This document shows, piece after piece, positions 60,026 to 64,000 of a stretch of 64,000 bases of DNA. Each line of letters opens with the position of its first letter. The stretch's first letter is position 1. The stretch is from Thalassococcus halodurans. GTDB taxonomy: Bacteria; Pseudomonadota; Alphaproteobacteria; Rhodobacterales; Rhodobacteraceae. Position numbers and translations under genes: made by a program. Location of the stretch: positions 1 to 64,000 of the forward strand of contig NZ_FNUZ01000009.1 of assembly GCF_900108225.1 (NCBI RefSeq), written 5' to 3'. The notes below the pieces were generated by a model. That model searched no databases and was not told the origin of the DNA. It worked only from the letters and a program-made list of their open reading frames with translations.

Positions 60026-60231
60026 ATTCGAAACCCCTCCTCGTGCTTTGCGCCGTCGCAGGCCTTCTTTCCGCTTGCGAGAAATACACCGAGAAAACCT
60101 CGCCCTGCTTCGGACGCAATGGCGAGCCGCAAGTAACGCGCTCGACCCTCTCCTTCTCGACCATGGGCGCACCAGCTCACGCAACGGCCAAGCCCAACTG
60201 CAGCTTCGAGCCCCTGCCCCGTCCAGAATGA
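60022..60231 (+). CDS. Small lipoprotein of the T4SS operon (VirB7-like)
   Basis: 69 residues with a lipobox: signal peptide KPLLVLCAVAGLLSAC, cleaved before Cys19. The mature part (EKYTEKTSPCFGRNGEP) is Pro/Ser/Cys-rich. Size and lipidation match VirB7-type outer-membrane lipoproteins, but position after virB4 also allows an entry-exclusion role. Both ends overlap neighbours by 4 nt. Confidence 0.75.
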   Translation: MNSKPLLVLCAVAGLLSACEKYTEKTSPCFGRNGEPQVTRSTLSFSTMGAPAHATAKPNCSFEPLPRPE

Positions 60232-61340
60232 ACCGTGTTGCGATCATATCCGTTGGGCTATGCCTCGGCCTCAGTGCCCTGCCCGCGCATGCCCAGGGCG
60301 TGCCGACGCAGGATAATTCCGCGATCGGGCGTGCCATCGCGCGGGTGACAGCGCTAGCCGAGGATCTGGGCGTACAGCAGGACAAGGATCGGACGGAGTC
60401 CACGCTGGCCGACGTCCAGGCCGACCAGCTGCGCGTCCTCGAGGAGATGACCGCCGCCATCACCGGTTCGGGCTTCGACATTCGCGCGCTCGAGGGCAAT
60501 GCGGATTTCGGGGTGGCGGCGGTCTACCCGAACACCGATCCAAGCCCGATGAACAGCCGCCTTTTCGGCGAAGGCCGCGAGACGGTCGAGATGATGATCA
60601 TCGAGGTCGCGGGCGAATTCGCAGGCGCGCCGGGTGTGGCACGGGCCGGGCTTTCCGCCACCCAATGGCGCTGCCTCTTCCAGGCCCTGATCAAGCAGGA
60701 AAGCCGCTTCAACGTCGCTGCCGAAAGCCCGGTCGGGGCCTATGGTCTGACCCAGCTCATGCCCGGCACCGCGTCTGACCTCGGCGTCGACCGCTATGAC
60801 GTGAAGGACAACCTCCGCGGCGGCGCACGTTATATCACCACCCAGCTCAATCGGTTCGGCAACATTCCCCATGCGCTCGCGGCCTATAACGCGGGCCCGG
60901 GCCGGGTGATCGAATACGGTGGCGTGCCGCCTTTTGCCGAGACCCAAGGCTACGTCCGCAATATCTCGAAGTTCTACAACGAATACCTCGCCGTTGTGGG
61001 CGGTGCCGATGCGCTTGGCACGCTCTCACCTTCAGACTTTGCGCTCGCCGAATATGCCAGCATCTCCGAGGCCGGCGTCTATTACGCCGCCAACAGCTCC
61101 GCCACCACCGAACAGGTCATCAACCGTCTGCGCGCGATCATCTTGCAGATCGATGCGCAGCCCAATGCCAAGGCGGCCTGGGAGCTCAACACCTACGCCA
61201 AGGCCGAGATCGGCCGCATCCTCAATCTCCGCGTCCGGCTGATGGCGGCCAACCAGCAGCGCGAGGCCGCTTACGCGCAGCACCTCGTGGCCGACCGGCT
61301 GGCCGAGCGCGACTTCATGCAGATGGGAGTTTCCGAATGA
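60228..61340 (+). CDS. Lytic transglycosylase embedded in a VirB5-like protein
   Basis: 370 residues, signal peptide MNRVAIISVGLCLGLSALPA. The segment after it (AQGVPTQDNSAIGRAI, VTALAEDLGVQQDK) mirrors the next gene's start (AQGVPTFDGSALQQFV, EHMAEDLNVQMQQL). A full SLT domain follows: FQALIKQESRFNVAAES (catalytic Glu), [38 protein letters not shown] (about 145-240). The C-terminus (WELNTYAKAEIGRILNLRVRL) resembles the VirB5 tail of the next gene. It looks like a VirB5-type protein with a peptidoglycan hydrolase inserted. Second transglycosylase of the operon. Confidence 0.82.
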   Translation: MNRVAIISVGLCLGLSALPAHAQGVPTQDNSAIGRAIARVTALAEDLGVQQDKDRTESTLADVQADQLRVLEEMTAAITGSGFDIRALEGNADFGVAAVYPNTDPSPMNSRLFGEGRETVEMMIIEVAGEFAGAPGVARAGLSATQWRCLFQALIKQESRFNVAAESPVGAYGLTQLMPGTASDLGVDRYDVKDNLRGGARYITTQLNRFGNIPHALAAYNAGPGRVIEYGGVPPFAETQGYVRNISKFYNEYLAVVGGADALGTLSPSDFALAEYASISEAGVYYAANSSATTEQVINRLRAIILQIDAQPNAKAAWELNTYAKAEIGRILNLRVRLMAANQQREAAYAQHLVADRLAERDFMQMGVSE

Positions 61341-62104
61341 GACGATTTTTTCTGGTGACCACCGCGGTCGTCGCACTCGGGGTCTCCAGCCCCGCCACCG
61401 CCCAAGGTGTGCCAACCTTCGATGGCTCGGCGCTGCAGCAATTCGTGGCACAGCTCGAACACATGGCCGAGGACCTGAACGTCCAGATGCAGCAGCTCGC
61501 GACCATGCGGCTGGAGCTTGAGACCCAGCTGTCGCAGTTGACGAACCTTGAGGCGCAACTGACCTCGCTCATTGAGGGCAGCGGGCTCGGTGAACTTTTC
61601 GCCACGGTCGAGGAGTTCCGCGCACTGCGTGGCAAGCTTGTGGCCCCGCTCAACACCGCGCAATCGCTGGCGAGCGGGGACTTTCTGAGTGGCTTCAATC
61701 CCGGTGCGGAACTGTCGGCCTCGGTCGAGCGGGTCCTGTCTGGCAGCGGGTTTACTTCGGAGCGCCTGAGCACGCTCTCGGGCTCCGATCAGCCCGCCGA
61801 CAACCGCATCGCCACCTCGGCCGGAGCCAGCGCCATGTTGTCAGTCGCCGCGCAGGAAAGCCACGAGGAAGCCGGACAGAGCCTCGAACGGCTCGAAACC
61901 ATGGTCGGGCTGATCGATGATCAGGACGGGCTGAAAGCTGCGGTCGATCTCAACACCCGCGTCACCGCCGAGCTCGGCATCATCCTGACCCAGATCTGGC
62001 GGCTTGAAGCGGCGCAAGGCGTCAGCGCAGGCCAGTTGGGCGTCGTCGATGCCGCGACCCTCGCGGACGAGCGCAAGTTCCGCTCGATGGCGGTGGATCC
62101 ATGA
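61337..62104 (+). CDS. virB5: VirB5-like minor pilin
   Basis: 255 residues, signal peptide RRFFLVTTAVVALGVSSPATA. Long coiled-coil (AEDLNVQMQQLATMRLELETQ) with a Leu/Gln pattern (about 40-75), and a helical C-terminus with VDLNTRVTAELGIILTQIWRLEAA. VirB5 proteins cap the pilus. The 4-nt overlap with the gene before and after shows tight coupling. Confidence 0.78.
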   Translation: MRRFFLVTTAVVALGVSSPATAQGVPTFDGSALQQFVAQLEHMAEDLNVQMQQLATMRLELETQLSQLTNLEAQLTSLIEGSGLGELFATVEEFRALRGKLVAPLNTAQSLASGDFLSGFNPGAELSASVERVLSGSGFTSERLSTLSGSDQPADNRIATSAGASAMLSVAAQESHEEAGQSLERLETMVGLIDDQDGLKAAVDLNTRVTAELGIILTQIWRLEAAQGVSAGQLGVVDAATLADERKFRSMAVDP

Positions 62105-62538
62105 GGCAAAATGTGAACCACGGCTTGGCAGCAATTCGGTCTCTTTGTCTCGCCGCACTTGTCGTGAGTGCCTTGCCCTGTGCCGTGCTGGCCCAGACCC
62201 CGACCACGGACCCGTCCGGCGACACGCCCTTCAATTCGATGGCCATCGCGCGGGACGAAGCCGACGAATGTCGTGCTCCGAAACCCCCCGCCGATCTGGC
62301 CGAGACCGCCTATCTGCGCAACGGCTACCGCGCGATCCTGCGCATCCTGATCGCCGAAGAGGCGCTCGCCTCGGAAACCTGCACCTGTCTGCTGGATCAG
62401 TTCACCTGGGATCAGGCCTTGGGCGCGCTGCCCCGGTTCCAGACCTCGGACAACCCGCGTCTGCCCTTCAAGGTGCTCGAGCTCTACGCCAAGGCGGACG
62501 CGCTCGAGGCGCAAGTTGTGGAGGCCTGCGTAGAGTAG
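62101..62538 (+). CDS. Small exported protein of the T4SS operon
   Basis: 145 residues with a signal peptide (SLCLAALVVSALPCAVLA). Mature part has a Cys in DEADECRAPKPP and a CTC motif in ASETCTCLLDQFTWDQ, and a final Cys near the C-terminus, so disulphides are likely. I do not recognise the family. It is the gene between virB5 and virB6 and may help pilus or core assembly. Confidence 0.65.
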   Translation: MRQNVNHGLAAIRSLCLAALVVSALPCAVLAQTPTTDPSGDTPFNSMAIARDEADECRAPKPPADLAETAYLRNGYRAILRILIAEEALASETCTCLLDQFTWDQALGALPRFQTSDNPRLPFKVLELYAKADALEAQVVEACVE

Positions 62539-63552
62539 ATGGGCGTTATTCGCGACATCCTGAGCCAGGTCGACGCCGCGGTGGATACCGTGGCACAGGA
62601 CGGCTTTGTCTCTTCGGCAGGCGTTGTCGGCGACGTGATCTCCGCCGGGGCCGCGCTCCTCGTCGTGCTCCTCGGGATCAACGCGGTCATGCAACTCCGC
62701 CCCCTGCCCTTTGGCACCGGGTTTGCCTTCGGCATGAAGGTCGCACTTGTGGGGATCTTCGCGCAGAGTTGGGATAATTTCAGCGTCATCTATGACATCG
62801 TCACGCAGGTGCCCGACTCCGTCGGCGCCTCGATCCTCGCGCTCACCGGCTCGGGCGACGAGGCCGGGGTCTATGAAAGCCTCGACAACATGGTCGCCCG
62901 CATCACCGCCTATGGCGACACGATCGGCGACCGCGCAGGCTGGGTCTTTGGCGCGGTCCTGGGCGCGATCTTCTTTGTCCTCTCGGCGGTCTTCGCCGCC
63001 GTCACCGCCGGGATCATCGCCTTCGCCCGCATCGTCTTCGCGCTGATGATCGTCATCGCCCCCTTCATGATCGTGACCTCGCTCTTCAAGCCGACCCAAT
63101 CCCTTTTCGAGGCCTGGACCCGCGCCACCATCGGCTATGCGCTCATGCCGGTCGCCGCCGCAGGCGCGGCGGGCATCATCGTCGCCATCGCCGAGGCCAT
63201 AGGGGACGCCTCCGCCGATCCGGGCGATGTCGAGACCGTCAGCCTCATCCTGCCCTTCCTCGTGATCCTGATCCTCAGCGCCGGGATCATGGCCTCGGTC
63301 CCCTACATCGCCTCCAACCTGACCGGCGTCGTTGGCATTGCCTCCAATGCCGTGGGCCTGACCGGCCTCGCGCGTCAGGGCTTCGTGAACACGCGCGAGT
63401 ACGGCACGGGTGCCGCATCGCGTCTCGTCACCGGAAAATCCCCACATGAGCTGAACCAGATGGCCAATGCGGGCGTGGTCAAAACCGGCGAATTGATCCG
63501 GCAAAGCCCCGGCGCGCTTCTCTCCGCCGCCAAGGCCTTCCGCAAACCCTGA
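62539..63552 (+). CDS. virB6: VirB6/TrbL inner-membrane channel protein
   Basis: 337 residues with several hydrophobic helices: ISAGAALLVVLLGINAVMQL (about 35-54), GWVFGAVLGAIFFVLSAVFA, IIAFARIVFALMIVIAPFMI (about 155-180) and LVILILSAGIMASVPYIASN. The Ala-Pro-Phe motif and the Trp in FEAWTRATIGYALMPV are VirB6-like. It forms part of the DNA-transfer channel. It begins directly after the stop of the previous gene. Confidence 0.88.
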   Translation: MGVIRDILSQVDAAVDTVAQDGFVSSAGVVGDVISAGAALLVVLLGINAVMQLRPLPFGTGFAFGMKVALVGIFAQSWDNFSVIYDIVTQVPDSVGASILALTGSGDEAGVYESLDNMVARITAYGDTIGDRAGWVFGAVLGAIFFVLSAVFAAVTAGIIAFARIVFALMIVIAPFMIVTSLFKPTQSLFEAWTRATIGYALMPVAAAGAAGIIVAIAEAIGDASADPGDVETVSLILPFLVILILSAGIMASVPYIASNLTGVVGIASNAVGLTGLARQGFVNTREYGTGAASRLVTGKSPHELNQMANAGVVKTGELIRQSPGALLSAAKAFRKP

Positions 63553-63569
63553 TGTGAAAGACGATTGAC

Positions 63570-64000
63570 TTGAAGAAGCTTGTGACCAGTTCCCCCGCGC
63601 CCGATCGCGACGCTTTCGAGGCGGATTTCATCTACGGACCAAGACGGCGCGAGCGCTTTGCGTGGTTCGTCGCGGCCGCGGGCGTGCTCGTCGGCGTGGC
63701 AGGCATGGTCGCGGGCGCGAGCCTCTTTCCGCTCAAATCGACCGAGACCTTCGTGGTCGTGGTCGACAAGGAGACCGGCGAGATGGACCGGGTTGCGGCT
63801 GTCCAGGCGCTGACGCTGTCCGAGAGCGACGCCATCATCCAAGCCAATCTCGTGGCCTACGTCGATGACCGCGAGACCTATGACCTGACCGATGGCGAGC
63901 AGCGCATCAACTCGGTCCTCGACCGTTCGGATGGCGATGCCGCCCGTACGCTGCGCGATCTCTGGTCCTCCACCAACGAAGACTACCCGATCACCGTCTA
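63570..64000 (+). CDS. virB8: VirB8 assembly factor, N-terminal part (window edge)
   Basis: About 143 codons of a VirB8-type protein. A short cytosolic start (PAPDRDAFEADFIYGPRRRE), one membrane helix (WFVAAAGVLVGVAGMVAG), then the periplasmic part with PLKSTETFVVVVDKETGEMDRVAAVQALTL (read in parts) and VDDRETYDLTD. TTG at 63570 is the likely start; the gene runs past the window. VirB8 nucleates T4SS assembly. Confidence 0.85.
   Translation, partial: MKKLVTSSPAPDRDAFEADFIYGPRRRERFAWFVAAAGVLVGVAGMVAGASLFPLKSTETFVVVVDKETGEMDRVAAVQALTLSESDAIIQANLVAYVDDRETYDLTDGEQRINSVLDRSDGDAARTLRDLWSSTNEDYPITV

Noticed and set aside
58550-60499. 649-codon minus-strand frame opposite virB4
   Set aside because: Antisense to the well-supported VirB4 ATPase gene; its composition is that of a mirrored coding strand.
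61921-63504. 527-codon minus-strand frame opposite virB5 and virB6
   Set aside because: Asp/Gly/His/Arg-rich shadow frame spanning several real genes on the plus strand.
1-64000. CRISPR array
   Set aside because: No run of short, regularly spaced direct repeats was seen; the repeats found are two to three copies with irregular spacing.

Overview
The window looks like part of a large, GC-rich plasmid of an alphaproteobacterium, most likely Rhodobacterales (Roseobacter group). This rests on a complete repABC replicon, plasmid-type DUF736/DUF2493/DUF3768/DUF6878/DUF6915/DUF1403/DUF1612 genes, a VirB-type type IV secretion system (T4SS), a TAXI-TRAP transporter and a phthalate catabolic cluster. 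No rRNA or tRNA gene was seen. All names come from reading motifs; no database search was run.

Position 1 to 10.2 kb is a compact defence island. It starts with a retron-like unit: a pRiA4b ORF-3-like gene, a phosphoribosyltransferase/winged-helix effector, a hairpin-rich 199-bp gap likely to be the msr-msd RNA, and a reverse transcriptase with YADD. Next come an AbiJ-like HEPN gene, a hipBA toxin-antitoxin pair with a 22-bp palindromic operator, and a two-gene short Argonaute system of the SPARDA kind (DREN-APAZ nuclease plus inactive MID-PIWI Argonaute).

10.2 to 17.4 kb is the replicon: plasmid ScpB and DUF1403, a tyrosine recombinase, and repA-repB-repC on the minus strand. A small antisense RNA lies between repB and repC, and three copies of a 16-bp repeat are likely partition sites. 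A ~300-bp direct repeat (start of a DUF736 gene plus its leader) brackets defence island and replicon, at positions 1 and 17.7 kb.

17.4 to 33.6 kb is a plasmid accessory module, mostly on the minus strand: DUF2493 (SLOG), Toprim primase-like protein, a 1465-residue methylase/strawberry-notch helicase resembling DarB antirestriction proteins, ParDE, a run of small DUF proteins, a large ParB-like protein and a DUF1612 helix-turn-helix protein. It ends with an antitoxin/PIN pair whose 3' end is cut by an insertion sequence.

33.5 to 38.3 kb is a nest of IS6- and IS3-family elements, several broken, around a universal stress protein gene. 38.3 to 55.1 kb is a phthalate catabolic region: phthalate 4,5-dioxygenase (oxygenase and reductase), dihydrodiol dehydrogenase, 4,5-dihydroxyphthalate decarboxylase, a TAXI-TRAP importer, a MarR regulator and a plasmid nadC. 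Interspersed are decayed genes (alpha-hydroxy-acid oxidase, aldehyde dehydrogenase, TPP enzyme, hydroxyacid dehydrogenase). Phthalate would be imported, dioxygenated, dehydrogenated and decarboxylated to protocatechuate, whose further breakdown must be encoded elsewhere. A shared 12-bp site TTAGNNNNCTAA overlaps the promoters and defines a probable MarR regulon.

55.3 kb to the end is the T4SS: a TrbM-like exported protein, then a plus-strand operon virB1, virB2, virB3, virB4, a lipoprotein, a lytic transglycosylase embedded in a VirB5-like protein, virB5, a small exported protein, virB6 and the start of virB8, which runs off the window.
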